From positions 62,001-126,000 of the forward strand of contig NZ_BDCE01000006.1 in NCBI RefSeq assembly GCF_001613345.1: a stretch of 64,000 nt of DNA, written 5' to 3'. Both the position numbers and the translations under genes were made by a program. Under the pieces are notes generated by a model. It did no database searches. It had not been told where the DNA came from and saw only the letters and a program-made list of their open reading frames with translations. Below, one piece after another: positions 19,148 to 30,608 of this stretch; position 1 is the first letter of the stretch, and each line of letters starts with the position of its first letter. The stretch comes from Nocardia uniformis NBRC 13702 (GTDB lineage Bacteria; Actinomycetota; Actinomycetes; Mycobacteriales; Mycobacteriaceae).

Positions 19148-19218
19148 TCGGCCAGCCTCAACCACTGGCGTGTACTTGTCGGTCGGCGGCTCTAGTCTGG
19201 ACGCTCGGGACGCGACAT

Positions 19219-19342
19219 CTGATCTCGTAAGGATCGGGGTAACTCGTCGGGTACCCCTGAAGTAGATTTGGCACCCAACAGGCGGCGCGCGTGCACGACG
19301 GTCAGCGGCTCGGAGCCGCGCGCTGAAGTCGCGGAGAGGCGG
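19219..19342 (-). repeat. 124-bp repeat family, copy E (inverted, abuts dciA)
   Basis: A full 124-bp copy on the opposite strand to copy D. It ends with GCGGAGAGGCGG six bases before the dciA start codon, so it carries the apparent dciA ribosome site. D and E form a large inverted repeat with a 71-bp spacer. Confidence 0.88.
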
Positions 19343-19348
19343 ACAAGC

Positions 19349-19924
19349 ATGGCCGAACAGCCGGAGCAGTCTGCCGGACAGTCGGGCGGTGCGGGGCCGG
19401 ACGGTGAATTGCGTGGCGTCGATCTCGCGCGTCGGGCCTTGGAAGAAGCTCGCGCCGCCGCACGGGCGGCCGGAAAGTCGGTCGGCCAGGGGCGGGCCTC
19501 GCCGCGTAAGGGCGGGGTTCGAGCTCTCCGTCGTCGTCGCTCGGGGTGGTCGGGAGCGGGTCCGGACGACCGTGATCCCCAGACCTTCGCCGCGCTGACC
19601 GGAGCACTCGCCAAGAGTCGAGGCTGGTCGGGCAAGGTCGCCGAGGGGATGGTCTTCGGCCGCTGGGCCGCGGTGGTCGGTGAGGATATCGCCGCCCATG
19701 CCGAGCCGGTCACGCTGAAGGACGGCATCCTCAATATCCAGGCCGAGTCGACCGCCTGGGCTACACAGCTGCGGATGCTGCAGTCCGACATTCTCGCCAA
19801 GATCAATCGCGCGGTCGGCCACGGCGTGGTGACCTCTCTGCGCATCAATGGCCCGGCCGCCCCCAGTTGGCGCAAGGGTGACCGCCACATCAAGGGCCGC
19901 GGTCCCCGCGACACCTACGGGTAG
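19349..19924 (+). CDS. dciA: DciA-like (DUF721) helicase-loading protein
   Basis: A 191-residue protein. After a basic, Ala/Arg-rich N-terminal region comes the DUF721 domain (about 90-175) with [30 protein letters not shown] and [15 protein letters not shown]721 proteins replace DnaC-type loaders of the DnaB helicase. Position between recF and gyrB is that of Rv0004. ATG 19349 follows GGAGAGG, which lies in repeat copy E. Confidence 0.9.
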   Translation: MAEQPEQSAGQSGGAGPDGELRGVDLARRALEEARAAARAAGKSVGQGRASPRKGGVRALRRRRSGWSGAGPDDRDPQTFAALTGALAKSRGWSGKVAEGMVFGRWAAVVGEDIAAHAEPVTLKDGILNIQAESTAWATQLRMLQSDILAKINRAVGHGVVTSLRINGPAAPSWRKGDRHIKGRGPRDTYG

Positions 19925-22444
<2,520 letters not shown>

Positions 22445-22497
22445 GCGAGGCACGTGCCCGAGGTCCAACTCGACAGACTTCCCATGGAGACCAATTC

Positions 22498-25014
22498 ATG
22501 ACTGAGACTTCGCTGCCTCCGCATGGTGGCGACCGCATCGAGCCGGTCGACATCCAGCAGGAGATGCAGAACTCCTACATCGATTACGCCATGAGCGTGA
22601 TCGTGGGCCGCGCGCTGCCCGAGGTGCGCGACGGCCTCAAGCCGGTGCACCGCCGCATCATGTACGCGATGTACGACAACGGGTACCGCCCCGACCGCAG
22701 CTATGTGAAGTCGGCCCGCCCGGTCGCCGACACCATGGGTAACTATCACCCGCACGGCGATACGGCCATCTACGACACCCTGGTGCGCATGGCCCAGCCG
22801 TGGTCGCTGCGCTACCCGCTGGTGGACGGCCAGGGCAACTTCGGTTCGCGCGGTAATGACGGCGCGGCCGCCATGCGTTATACCGAGTGCCGCCTGACAC
22901 CGCTGGCCATGGAGTTGCTGCGCGAAATCGACCACGAGACGGTCGATTTCGTCCCCAACTACGACGGTAAGACCCAGGAACCGGTGGTCCTGCCCGCTCG
23001 CATTCCGGTGCTGCTGATGAACGGCAGCAATGGCATCGCGGTCGGTATGGCCACCAATATCCCGCCGCACAATCTGCGGGAGCTGGCCGACGCCATCTAC
23101 TGGGCCCTCGATAATCACACCGCCGACGAGGAAGCCACCCTGGAAGCGTGCATGGAGCGCGTGAAGGGTCCGGACTTCCCGACCTCGGGTCTGATCGTGG
23201 GCACGCAGGGCATTCACGACGCGTACACCACCGGCCGCGGCTCGGTGAAGATGCGCGGTGTGGTGGAGATCGAGGAGGACGCCCGCGGGCGCACCACCAT
23301 CGTCATCACCGAACTGCCGTACCAGGTCAATACCGATAACTTCATCAACTCGATCGCCGAGCAGGTGAAGGACGCCAAGATCGCCGGCGTCTCCGATATC
23401 CACGACGAGTCCTCCGACCGCGTGGGTATGCGCATCGTCATCACGGTCAAGCGTGACGCGGTCGCCAAGGTGGTGCTGAACAACCTCTACAAGCACACCC
23501 AGCTGCAAACCAGCTTCGGCGCGAACATGCTGTCCATCGTGGACGGGGTGCCCCGCACGCTGCGCCTGGATCAGATGATCCGGTACTACGTGAACCACCA
23601 GTTGGAAGTCATTATCCGACGGACCACGTACCTGCTGCGCAAGGCCGAGGAACGCGCTCATATCCTGCGTGGTCTGGTGAAGGCGCTCGATCAGCTGGAC
23701 GCGGTGATCGCCCTGATCCGCCGCTCGGCCAATACCGATACCGCTCGCACCGGCCTGATGCAGCTGCTCGATATCGACGAGATCCAGGCGACAGCCATTC
23801 TCGATATGCAGCTGCGTCGCCTGTCCGCCCTGGAACGGCAGAAGATCCTCGACGAATTGGCCAAGATCGAGGCCGAGATCGCCGATTACAAGGACATTCT
23901 GGCCAAGCCGGAGCGGCAGCGCGCCATCGTGCGCGACGAGCTGCAGGAGATTGTCGACAAGTACGGTGACGATCGCCGCACCAAGATCATCTCGGCGGAT
24001 GGCGATGTGGCCGACGAGGATCTGATCGCCCGCGAGGACGTGGTCGTCACCATTACCGAGACCGGCTACGCCAAGCGCACCAAGACCGACCTCTACCGCT
24101 CGCAGAAGCGCGGCGGTAAGGGCGTGCAGGGCGCGGGTCTCAAGCAGGACGACATCGTCAAGCACTTCTTCATCACCTCCACCCACGACTGGCTGCTGTT
24201 CTTCACGAACAAGGGCCGGGTGTACCGGGTGAAGGCGTACGAGCTGCCGGAGGCCATGCGCACGGCGCGCGGACAGCACGTGGCTAACCTGCTGGCGTTC
24301 CAGCCGGATGAGAAGATTGCTCAGGTCATTCAGATCACGACCTACGAGGACGCTCCCTATCTGGTGCTGGCCACCCGCAAGGGCCTGGTGAAGAAGTCCA
24401 AGCTGACCGATTTCGACTCCAACCGCAGCGGCGGCATCGTGGCCGTGAACCTGCGCGAAGACGACGAACTGGTCGGTGCGGCACTCTGCGCCGCAGACGA
24501 TGACCTGCTCCTCGTTTCCGCGCACGGCCAGTCCATCCGTTTCGCCGCCAATGACGAGATATTGCGTCCAATGGGCCGCGCCACCTCCGGCGTGCAGGGC
24601 ATGCGCTTCAATACCGACGATGAACTGTTGTCGCTCAACGTGGTTCACGAGGGTGAGGAGGGGTACCTGTTGGTCGCGACGTCCGGCGGCTACTCCAAGC
24701 GCACCGCGCTCGAGGAGTACACGGCGCAGGGTCGTGGTGGAAAGGGCGTATTGACCATCCAGTACGACCCGAAACGTGGCAGTCTGGTGGGAGCACTCAT
24801 CGTCAATGACGATGACGAGCTGTACGCCATCACGTCGGGCGGCGGTGTCATCCGGACCATCTCGAACCAGGTTCGCAAAGCCGGACGCCAAACCAAGGGC
24901 GTGCGATTGATGAACCTCGGCGAGGGCGATACGTTGCTTGCTATCGCGCGCAACGCCGATGAGCCAGACCAGCTTTCCGGCGAAGACGATGCCAGTGATT
25001 CGACGAAGCAGTAG
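22498..25014 (+). CDS. gyrA: DNA gyrase subunit A
   Basis: An 838-residue breakage-reunion subunit. The catalytic tyrosine is Tyr128 (AAAMRYTE). The quinolone-resistance-determining region reads GDTAIYDT at 87-94, with Thr at 89 (the position of E. coli Ser83) and an acidic Asp93. The C-terminal beta-pinwheel carries the GyrA box [10 protein letters not shown]. It starts at ATG 22498 with GGAG upstream. Drug susceptibility cannot be deduced from this alone. Confidence 0.97.
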   Translation: MTETSLPPHGGDRIEPVDIQQEMQNSYIDYAMSVIVGRALPEVRDGLKPVHRRIMYAMYDNGYRPDRSYVKSARPVADTMGNYHPHGDTAIYDTLVRMAQPWSLRYPLVDGQGNFGSRGNDGAAAMRYTECRLTPLAMELLREIDHETVDFVPNYDGKTQEPVVLPARIPVLLMNGSNGIAVGMATNIPPHNLRELADAIYWALDNHTADEEATLEACMERVKGPDFPTSGLIVGTQGIHDAYTTGRGSVKMRGVVEIEEDARGRTTIVITELPYQVNTDNFINSIAEQVKDAKIAGVSDIHDESSDRVGMRIVITVKRDAVAKVVLNNLYKHTQLQTSFGANMLSIVDGVPRTLRLDQMIRYYVNHQLEVIIRRTTYLLRKAEERAHILRGLVKALDQLDAVIALIRRSANTDTARTGLMQLLDIDEIQATAILDMQLRRLSALERQKILDELAKIEAEIADYKDILAKPERQRAIVRDELQEIVDKYGDDRRTKIISADGDVADEDLIAREDVVVTITETGYAKRTKTDLYRSQKRGGKGVQGAGLKQDDIVKHFFITSTHDWLLFFTNKGRVYRVKAYELPEAMRTARGQHVANLLAFQPDEKIAQVIQITTYEDAPYLVLATRKGLVKKSKLTDFDSNRSGGIVAVNLREDDELVGAALCAADDDLLLVSAHGQSIRFAANDEILRPMGRATSGVQGMRFNTDDELLSLNVVHEGEEGYLLVATSGGYSKRTALEEYTAQGRGGKGVLTIQYDPKRGSLVGALIVNDDDELYAITSGGGVIRTISNQVRKAGRQTKGVRLMNLGEGDTLLAIARNADEPDQLSGEDDASDSTKQ

Positions 25015-25059
25015 TTTTCTCGACAGCAGCGGCGGCACAACGGATCGAAGGATTCACCA

Positions 25060-26052
25060 TTGACCACTCCGAATCAGCCGAATGACCAGCGGCAGCATGC
25101 CAACGGTGTGACCGAGAGGATCGCACCGTCCCCGATTCCGCCGCGCCCCATTCCGCGGCCGGGATCGGCGGAAGGGCAGCCGCAAACGCCCGAAATGTCG
25201 GGTCAGTCGGGCGATTTCACGCCGGACGGCCAGACTTCCGGACGGCTGAACGATCCGAACGATGTGACCGCACCCGAGCAGCAGCAGGCGGCCGACCAGG
25301 CCACCGGGGACAACTCCCGCTACGACGAGGGGGGCTGGTCCCAGCTACCGCAGCGGGAACCGCAGTCCAACCTGTATCGCCCGGGACAGGCGCCGGTGGC
25401 GGGGCGGCCGAACACCTCAGGTGGCGGCGGCCTCAATTCCGGGATGTCCAATGCCCGCACCACCACCGACCTGGCGGCAAAGGCGGCCCGTAAAGAGGCC
25501 GCCATGGTGAAGTCCGTCGGTATCGACGGACCGACCCGCAGCATCGCCCGGCCGGAACTGGTCAAGGACATGCCGGACCTCTCGGATCTGCGGCACCCAC
25601 TGCCGCCTCATATCGAGGCTCCGGCCATGGCGGTACCGGGTCCGGTCTCACCGTCGGCTCCGGCAGCGGTGCAGCAGGCCGTCTCCAATGGCGAGCCGCT
25701 GCGGGCGACCGTGCAGCTGCGCCATATCGACCCGTGGTCCACCCTGAAGGTGTCGCTGGTAATCAGCGTCGCGCTGTTCTTCGTGTGGATGCTCGCCGTG
25801 GGTCTGCTCTATCTGGTGCTGCAGGGCATGGGCGTCTGGGAGCGAATGAATTCCACCTTCACCGACATTGTGTCCGACGGCGGTTCGTCCTCGGCGATCG
25901 TGGACGCGGGCACGGTGTTCGGCTACGCGGGCGTGATCGGCCTGATCAATGTGGTGCTTTTCACCGCACTGTCCACGGTCGGTGTGTTCGTCTACAACAA
26001 CTGCACCGATCTGGTCGGTGGCGTCCAGGTGACCCTGGCCGATCCGGACTAG
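25060..26052 (+). CDS. DUF3566 membrane protein (Rv0007-type)
   Basis: A 330-residue protein starting at TTG 25060 (AAGGA upstream). About 210 residues of Pro/Gln/Gly-rich, probably disordered cytosolic sequence precede the DUF3566 domain (about 215-330), which contains two membrane helices ([20 protein letters not shown] and [18 protein letters not shown]). The gene directly follows gyrA, as Rv0007 does. The function is unknown. The long N-terminal part may interact with division or wall proteins, but that is speculation. Confidence 0.88.
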   Translation: MTTPNQPNDQRQHANGVTERIAPSPIPPRPIPRPGSAEGQPQTPEMSGQSGDFTPDGQTSGRLNDPNDVTAPEQQQAADQATGDNSRYDEGGWSQLPQREPQSNLYRPGQAPVAGRPNTSGGGGLNSGMSNARTTTDLAAKAARKEAAMVKSVGIDGPTRSIARPELVKDMPDLSDLRHPLPPHIEAPAMAVPGPVSPSAPAAVQQAVSNGEPLRATVQLRHIDPWSTLKVSLVISVALFFVWMLAVGLLYLVLQGMGVWERMNSTFTDIVSDGGSSSAIVDAGTVFGYAGVIGLINVVLFTALSTVGVFVYNNCTDLVGGVQVTLADPD

Positions 26053-26060
26053 ATCAGCAT

Positions 26061-26078
26061 TTTCCACAGCTGTGGAAA
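26061..26078. repeat. 18-bp perfect palindrome with two DnaA-box-like halves
   Basis: TTTCCACAGCTGTGGAAA lies just after the DUF3566 gene. Each half resembles a degenerate DnaA box. Confidence 0.7.
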
Positions 26079-26125
26079 CGGCCGGTCCCGCGAGCTCTCC
26101 CGAGCCCGTGACCGGCCGTTTTGCT
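26076..26125 (+). terminator. terminator after the gyrA-DUF3566 unit
   Basis: A perfect 12-bp stem AAACGGCCGGTC / GACCGGCCGTTT (26076-26087 and 26110-26121) is followed by TTGC. Confidence 0.75.
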
Positions 26126-26189
26126 TATCCCAGCAGTGGTACGGTAACCTTCTGCCTCGGTTCGAGTTACACACTCGGGACCGAGATGA

Positions 26190-26263
26190 GGGCCTATAGC
26201 TCAGGCGGTTAGAGCGCTTCGCTGATAACGAAGAGGTCGGAGGTTCAAGTCCTCCTAGGCCCA
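26190..26263 (+). tRNA. tRNA-Ile (GAT anticodon)
   Basis: A 74-nt cloverleaf. The acceptor stem GGGCCTA pairs with TAGGCCC, the anticodon arm is CTTCG-CTGATAA-CGAAG, and the T arm holds GGTTCAAGTCC. CCA is not encoded. It is followed by DLW-39 and tRNA-Ala, as near gyrA in many Mycobacteriales. Confidence 0.97.
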
Positions 26264-26292
26264 CTCCCGAACATCTCTGTAGGGTGGGATTC

Positions 26293-26400
26293 ATGAAAAT
26301 TCTTCTGACAATCGGTCTTGTCGCCGCAGTGGTTTTCGGAATCAGCAAACTGCGCCAGCGCAGTGATGCGGATCTCTGGCACGAGGTCACCACCCGCTGA
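26293..26400 (+). CDS. DLW-39 family micro-protein
   Basis: A 35-residue protein, MKILLTIGLVAAVVFGISKL at the N-terminus and ending RSDADLWHEVTTR. It has one hydrophobic helix and the Asp-Leu-Trp motif that names the actinobacterial DLW-39 family. It lies between tRNA-Ile and tRNA-Ala, its usual place. The function is unknown. A frameshifted copy is found at 45461-45550 on the other strand. Confidence 0.85.
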   Translation: MKILLTIGLVAAVVFGISKLRQRSDADLWHEVTTR

Positions 26401-26445
26401 ACAAGTTTCGGGGATTCATTCCCCACGGGGATTCTGTCCCCACTC

Positions 26446-26518
26446 GGGGCCTTAGCTCAATTGGCAGAGCACTGCCTTTGCAAGGCAGGGGTTAGGGGTT
26501 CGATTCCCCTAGGCTCCA
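26446..26518 (+). tRNA. tRNA-Ala (TGC anticodon)
   Basis: A 73-nt cloverleaf. GGGGCCT pairs with AGGCTCC (one G-T pair), and the anticodon arm is CTGCC-TTTGCAA-GGCAG. CCA is not encoded. Its 3' half, from 26485, is repeated exactly at 32451-32485, marking it as the attachment site of a genomic island. Confidence 0.97.
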
Positions 26519-26519
26519 C
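26485..26519 (+). repeat. left 35-bp attachment repeat (in tRNA-Ala)
   Basis: This 35-bp sequence starts GCAGGGGTTAGGGG and ends AGGCTCCAC. It covers the T arm and acceptor 3' side of tRNA-Ala. An exact copy is at 32451-32485. The flanking bases differ on both sides, so the identity ends sharply. Confidence 0.93.
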
Positions 26520-26534
26520 TCGATGGAGGTCCAT

Positions 26535-26560
26535 GCCCACGGAGGGCGTGGGCCTCTTTC
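26535..26560 (+). terminator. terminator after tRNA-Ala (island-borne)
   Basis: GCCCACG-N5-CGTGGGC stem followed by CTCTTTCTC. The next 129 bp up to the nucleotidyltransferase stop hold further G/C-rich hairpins and no gene. Confidence 0.65.
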
Positions 26561-26689
26561 TCGTTTCGCGTGTTTTTTGGGGGCGGAGCCCCCAAGCCCC
26601 ACCCGGCGGGCTTCGCCCCCGGACCCCTCTCGGTGTGGTGGTTTCGCTGCCGGTCCGCTGCTGGTGCGTGTAGTCGGTTCTGCTTTCGA

Positions 26690-27499
26690 TCAAAGCCCCA
26701 TTGCTGGGTCCTGGTTGGCCAAGATGGCCAAGGCGGTCTCGCCCTGAGTTCGATGCTGGCGTGGCAGTGCGCGCCACGCGGAGTGTTCGGGTACGAGGTG
26801 GGTGGCCAGCATGGCGATTCGGCGTCGGTCAGAGCCGGCGAAGTCTGCACGTTCCGCGAACGGATCCTCGATGCATGCCAGCAGCGCGGCGGCGTCGTAA
26901 AGGTGCCGGTCCCGATCTCGGGAATCCGTCGTATAAGCCGCTGCTTTGAGAATGACGGCACCGTATGGGCGCGGCACGGAGATGTTGGCGACTACGCCTG
27001 CTGCTATCTCGATGCGTGCGTTGATGGTTCGGCGCAGCGCTTGGGTACCACCTTCGATGCGAACCATTTCGCGGCCGCGGAGTCGTTCGACAACCCTGGG
27101 TGCCGGATGGTCGGAGATTAGGACGTCGACGTGTTCCTCTGTCGGGGCACCCGCGACGAGATCGACGGTTGTCGTTCCGCGAACGAACCGGTGCGCGGTG
27201 TTATTGCGTGGGTCGATCGATGGCTGCAGTCGATAGCCGAGGCTTTCGAGTGCGGTCGCCGAAGCAGACGGAATGCCACGCCGGGTCTCGATATGCAGCA
27301 CAATGTCGACGTCATTGGTCGGGCGGACGATGCCGATACCGTGATGGATTGTGTGCAGCTGGGTCATGAGCCCGCCGACCAGAGTCCAGTTGTCACGAGG
27401 GAGCGTGTCGGCCAGTTCGGCGACATTGGGCCACGGTGGTGGCCAGCCGCCGGGCAGGGAAGCGATGTCGATTGTTGGTCGCTGTGGTTGATCGCTCAT
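26690..27499 (-). CDS. AbiEii-like nucleotidyltransferase (putative toxin)
   Basis: A 269-residue protein with a minimal nucleotidyltransferase core. LVGGLMTQLH at residues 41-50 (the GG helix) is followed by TNDVDIVLHI at 61-70, in which D63 and D65 would be the metal ligands. This is the layout of AbiEii/MenT-like proteins, which modify tRNA ends or other targets and act as toxins with a cognate repressor. The start overlaps the stop of the upstream HTH gene by 4 bases, a typical type IV toxin-antitoxin arrangement. Toxicity is inferred. A metabolic or antibiotic nucleotidyltransferase is the alternative. Confidence 0.65.
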   Translation of the reverse strand: MSDQPQRPTIDIASLPGGWPPPWPNVAELADTLPRDNWTLVGGLMTQLHTIHHGIGIVRPTNDVDIVLHIETRRGIPSASATALESLGYRLQPSIDPRNNTAHRFVRGTTTVDLVAGAPTEEHVDVLISDHPAPRVVERLRGREMVRIEGGTQALRRTINARIEIAAGVVANISVPRPYGAVILKAAAYTTDSRDRDRHLYDAAALLACIEDPFAERADFAGSDRRRIAMLATHLVPEHSAWRALPRQHRTQGETALAILANQDPAMGL

Positions 27500-28167
27500 C
27501 GGTATGCCTCCAGCATCTCGGTGAGAGCGCGTTGTCCGACTCCCTGGATACGCGGATCGAGTGCGGTCGCGGCGTCGAGCGCCGCGACGACGGCGCTGGC
27601 GGAAACGAGCTTGCGGACCTGGTCGAAGTCGAATTCGGTAACACGCAGGGTGATGTCACCGGAGGGCTCGGCTCGGAGCCCAAGAGTCCGAATCACATTG
27701 TCGAGTTCTTGTGCGGCGATGTAGCCGTCGATTTGGTCTTCTCCGCTGTCTACGATGCCGAGAGCGTTCATATTGGGGCGCAGGACAATTGCGCGAAGCC
27801 GAGGCAGCGCGGCGCGGTGGGCCGTGAATGTTCGCACGTGCGCGCGGTCGCGGACCCGTGAAACCAGTTCACTCGGGTCTACCAGTTCCCGGAGCGTACG
27901 TCGGACCCGCGAGATCTGGGTCGGGCCGAGCCAGTCGGCCTCTCCGCCGGACAGGACTGCGATTGCTCCCCACGCCGTATGCTCGGCCCACGAGCGAGTT
28001 CGACCCTGGCGCTGCGACATCAGGTAGCGATCCACCGAGTCGCGTTCTAGCACTCCACGGGCGACCTGGGTCAAGTTTCCAGAATTCACGAGGCGACGAA
28101 CGTGCCGAATGGAAATCCCAAGCGCTGTTGCCGCAGCTTCCAGGCTGACGAAGTCACTCTCGGTCAT
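27496..28167 (-). CDS. HTH protein, putative antitoxin partner of the nucleotidyltransferase
   Basis: A 223-residue protein. Residues about 8-52 are an excisionase/MerR-like winged helix-turn-helix (LEAAATALGISIRHVRRLVNSG) and the rest is a mixed alpha/beta domain. AbiEi-type antitoxins have a winged HTH followed by a larger domain and precede the toxin gene, as here (4-base overlap). There is no clear ribosome site before ATG 28167. TTTACA and CATTAT lie upstream with near-normal spacing, so the transcript may be leaderless. Family membership beyond the HTH is uncertain. Confidence 0.6.
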   Translation of the reverse strand: MTESDFVSLEAAATALGISIRHVRRLVNSGNLTQVARGVLERDSVDRYLMSQRQGRTRSWAEHTAWGAIAVLSGGEADWLGPTQISRVRRTLRELVDPSELVSRVRDRAHVRTFTAHRAALPRLRAIVLRPNMNALGIVDSGEDQIDGYIAAQELDNVIRTLGLRAEPSGDITLRVTEFDFDQVRKLVSASAVVAALDAATALDPRIQGVGQRALTEMLEAYR

Positions 28168-28197
28168 GACAGATAATGTCCCATTTCGGACCTATTC

Positions 28198-28447
28198 TGT
28201 AAAGGCGACCGCCCCCGTGAATGTCTGGCGCTGTCGCGTCGACACGTATGTGGGGATGCTTGCGGAGAACGCGGAAACGTTGGGCGAGCCGTGGTCCCCC
28301 AGTCTTGGCGACGGGGTGCGGGAACTCCGGGCTCCACCTGCATCCGAGAGACCGCGGAGGTGAGCCGGGCGAAGGTGCTGCAGAAGGTGTGCGAAGTCGA
28401 GCATGAGCATGCCCGAGTCAGCTTCGATAGAAAGAAGGTAGACGGAG
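28198..28447 (+). pseudogene. remnant of a HigB/RelE-like toxin gene
   Basis: One frame encodes VGMLAENAETLGEPWSPSLG-DGVRELR, which matches the typical HigB/RelE stretch (length check: LGEPW and ELR motifs). The following HLHPRDR-like residues are in a different frame, so there is at least one frameshift. It lies immediately before an HTH antitoxin-like gene, the usual toxin-antitoxin order. No intact frame covers the whole region. Confidence 0.55.
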
Positions 28448-28758
28448 ATGGCTGAGCACACGTCCATGGACGAGCTACGGAGCTCGAGGGTCAACCGAGC
28501 GGACTTCGACGCCGACGAGTACAACGCCGGGCGTGCGGAAGCACGGCTGGCAATCGAATTCAATTCGCCAACGCCATCCGCGAACGCCGCCTCGAACTCG
28601 GACTCACCCAGACGCAGCTGGCCCAGCGTGCCGGGCTGCGTCAGCCCGAGGTGTCCCGGTTGGAATCCGGCGGCGGCACACCCACTATCGGCATGTTGGA
28701 GCGATTGGCCCACGCACTGGAACTGAGGTTTGTCGCCCGGGTCGATCCGAGCTGCTAG
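28448..28758 (+). pseudogene. frameshifted Xre-type HTH antitoxin gene
   Basis: The first frame gives MAEHTSMDELRSSRVNR...AGRAEARLAIEF. From about 28560 the homologous sequence continues in another frame: FANAIRERRLELGLTQTQLA, then RQPEVSRLESGG, ending with stop at 28758. Together these form a complete Xre HTH antitoxin of about 100 residues, broken by one frameshift near 28555-28563. A sequencing error cannot be excluded, but the toxin gene before it is also broken. Confidence 0.75.
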
Positions 28759-28863
28759 CGCCGCCGTGTGCCGCGCGGCTTGTCGTCCTGGCCGTCGTCA
28801 TCGCCGTTCACCGCGACGTTCCAGTTGTCGTGAGCCTGTCCCTGCGGGCCGGGCTCGGTCAGT

Positions 28864-29262
28864 TCATCCACTCTGCACCTCCCTCCGTTGCTCGGTTCCC
28901 ACTTCGAGATGGACCGCGTTGCCACACGTCGCGGCATTGGCCTCGTCGGTGTCGATCCAGCGGGCGTAGGTGTTCTCGCTGTCGACGGTGTTCACATCAG
29001 CTATCCGAATCAGCTCGGTCGGGACACGACCAGCGATGAAATGCGCTTCGCTGGGCACGAATACGGCCTCGGCATCGACACGCCGGACACTGACGATCAA
29101 CTGGTCGATACGGTCAGCGGTACCTGAGCCGAGCACGATGGTTTTGGCGTAGTCGTAGCCGAATCTGGCTGCGAGACTGCGGACCCTGAATTCATCCCAT
29201 TCCTGGCGGACACCGGACACCTCACGACAGATGTAGCCGACAGCGGTCGGTCGCGGTCTCAT
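28864..29262 (-). CDS. resolvase-like small protein
   Basis: A 132-residue protein starting MRPRPTAVGYICREVSGVRQ. The N-terminal GY-x-R pattern, the basic middle and the following VEAxxVPSxAHF-like segment (AEAVFVPSEAHF) resemble the N-terminal fold of serine resolvases. The DNA-binding half is absent and it is unclear whether the serine is in a catalytic position. ATG 29262 overlaps the stop of the upstream HTH gene by 4 bases. It is probably a regulatory or degenerate relative rather than an active recombinase. Confidence 0.5.
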   Translation of the reverse strand: MRPRPTAVGYICREVSGVRQEWDEFRVRSLAARFGYDYAKTIVLGSGTADRIDQLIVSVRRVDAEAVFVPSEAHFIAGRVPTELIRIADVNTVDSENTYARWIDTDEANAATCGNAVHLEVGTEQRREVQSG

Positions 29263-29525
29263 CGCATGACCTTCGGTGGCATGAATTCCCGCAGCGCCGG
29301 GTAACTGGCAACGAGGGATCGGCCGAGATCGGATGCTCTCCACACCACCGGGCTTTGGCGGGTGCTGACTGTGAATCCGTTGTAGGTCATCCGGTGTAAC
29401 CCAGCGCGGATCGTCCCGGCTGACAACGCAGTTCGTTCACGCAGCTGCCGGACGGTAAGACCTTCGGTAGGTGTCAATCCGGCAAGCGCGCCGAGCACCT
29501 TGGCTTCGGATGCGGTGAGCGCCAT
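29259..29525 (-). CDS. small winged-helix DNA-binding protein
   Basis: An 88-residue protein. TASEAKVLGALAGLTPTEG-LTVRQLRERTALSAGTIRAGL is a winged helix-turn-helix core, and the rest supplies a wing and a C-terminal helix. The start used is ATG 29525 after GGGGATC. It is translationally coupled to the resolvase-like gene and divergent from the small protein-DUF6879-HTH/DUF5753 operon, so it could control that operon. A truncated paralogue lies at 45090. Confidence 0.6.
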   Translation of the reverse strand: MALTASEAKVLGALAGLTPTEGLTVRQLRERTALSAGTIRAGLHRMTYNGFTVSTRQSPVVWRASDLGRSLVASYPALREFMPPKVMR

Positions 29526-29746
29526 CTGATCCCCGTTCGCGGTTGAGCCGTTGTTGGGTGATCGGGACCGGGCCGACCGCATCGGCCCCGAGCGCCTGAC
29601 CTGACGCTAAACGGCCACATCGCGGCAATTCCAGAAGCTTGCGGCAACTTGCACATGTTCTTCCGAACTACTGCAAGACCGACAATGGCAGCGGACCATT
29701 GGAGGTGCTATCCGCAAGGTGCTGCATACCAACAGGAGGAATGGCC

Positions 29747-30094
29747 ATGAATCCTGAACAGGCCAACGCAATTCGGTTTCTAGGCAAAGGCGGTACGACT
29801 GGCAACGGGTGCCCATCCGTCTACGTCACCGACCACGGCACATTTCTCATACAAGGGTGGGTCACTGATCAACCGGAGACTGTTGAAATTCCCCATCTAC
29901 TAATAGGTTTCGTCGAGCCGGACACCTTCATCGGTGTCCATCTGGCAGACACCGGACGCGGGACCTTCCGACTGACCGGGCGCGCGGTGACCGAACCTGA
30001 GACGCTGGCGCAGCTCGACCTGTACGAAGATGAGACTGCCATCGAGGTGCCGCTGCGCGAGAGGACGTTCTACGGTGTTGCTGCTGCAAGGTAA
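29747..30094 (+). CDS. small cytosolic protein, first gene of the DUF6879/DUF5753 operon
   Basis: A 115-residue, acidic protein. It begins MNPEQANAIRFLGKGGTTG and has a predicted beta-rich body (CPSVYVTDHGTFLIQG, VEIPHLLIGFVEPDTF). I do not recognise a named family. ATG 29747 is chosen because AGGAGG is 7 bases upstream. A paralogue (44583-44879) sits in the same position in the second cassette, and the shared pattern CPALYVT/CPSVYVT shows they are related. Confidence 0.6.
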   Translation: MNPEQANAIRFLGKGGTTGNGCPSVYVTDHGTFLIQGWVTDQPETVEIPHLLIGFVEPDTFIGVHLADTGRGTFRLTGRAVTEPETLAQLDLYEDETAIEVPLRERTFYGVAAAR

Positions 30095-30101
30095 GGAATT
30101 C

Positions 30102-30608
30102 ATGGAGCCGTTCTTCGATCCTTGCCAGCGGGAGGCGTTCCATCTCGAGGTGCTCGATACCTACGAGACACCGGAGGAGTCCGAGCCGTTTCAGCGGTAC
30201 CTCGCTGGGCAGCCCGACGACTACTCATGGATGCAGGATTGGCTGGATCTGGTGCGGTCGATGACCGTGCGAGGGGTGCAGGTTCGCAGAGCCCGCGTGA
30301 TCACCGTTCCGCACACCGACTACACCCGCTTCGCGCTGAAGGTTGCTATCGACTGCAATGCTGTTGCAGGAGAAGAAATCAAGTACCTGCCTCGGCACTT
30401 GATCGACGCTGATCTCCTGACCACCGATGATTGGTGGTTGATGGACGACAAAACCGTGGCATTCACAGTGTTCGAGCCGACTGGACAGTTCGTCGGGGGT
30501 GCGGTCACCACCGATCCACGGATCGCAAGCTATATCAGGGAGGTGCGAGACCGGGTGTGGGAGCGGGCTATTCCGCTCGCTGACTACGGGAGCCAGAACT
30601 CTAAGTGA
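30102..30608 (+). CDS. DUF6879 family protein
   Basis: A 168-residue protein with the family pattern of N-terminal aromatic/acidic sequence, VRRARVITVPHTDYTRF in the middle and LTTDDWWLMDD near residue 105, then FEPTGQFVGGAV. DUF6879 proteins in actinomycetes sit next to HTH/DUF5753 regulators, and their molecular role is not established. ATG 30102 follows AAGGA. The stop overlaps the GTG of the next gene (GTGA). A paralogue is at 44047 and a broken fragment at 43030. Confidence 0.8.
   Translation: MEPFFDPCQREAFHLEVLDTYETPEESEPFQRYLAGQPDDYSWMQDWLDLVRSMTVRGVQVRRARVITVPHTDYTRFALKVAIDCNAVAGEEIKYLPRHLIDADLLTTDDWWLMDDKTVAFTVFEPTGQFVGGAVTTDPRIASYIREVRDRVWERAIPLADYGSQNSK

Noticed and set aside
22752..22890. 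Thr89 in GyrA as a fluoroquinolone-resistance mutation
   Set aside because: The residue corresponds to E. coli Ser83, but Ser/Thr/Ala vary naturally at this place among genera; no reference for this species is available here.
27840..27880. GTGAAAC half-site in the island as a parS
   Set aside because: Only one half matches; the other half has no palindromic partner.
28864..29262. Resolvase-like protein as the integrase of the island
   Set aside because: It lacks the DNA-binding half and a clear catalytic arrangement, and tRNA-targeting islands normally use tyrosine recombinases.
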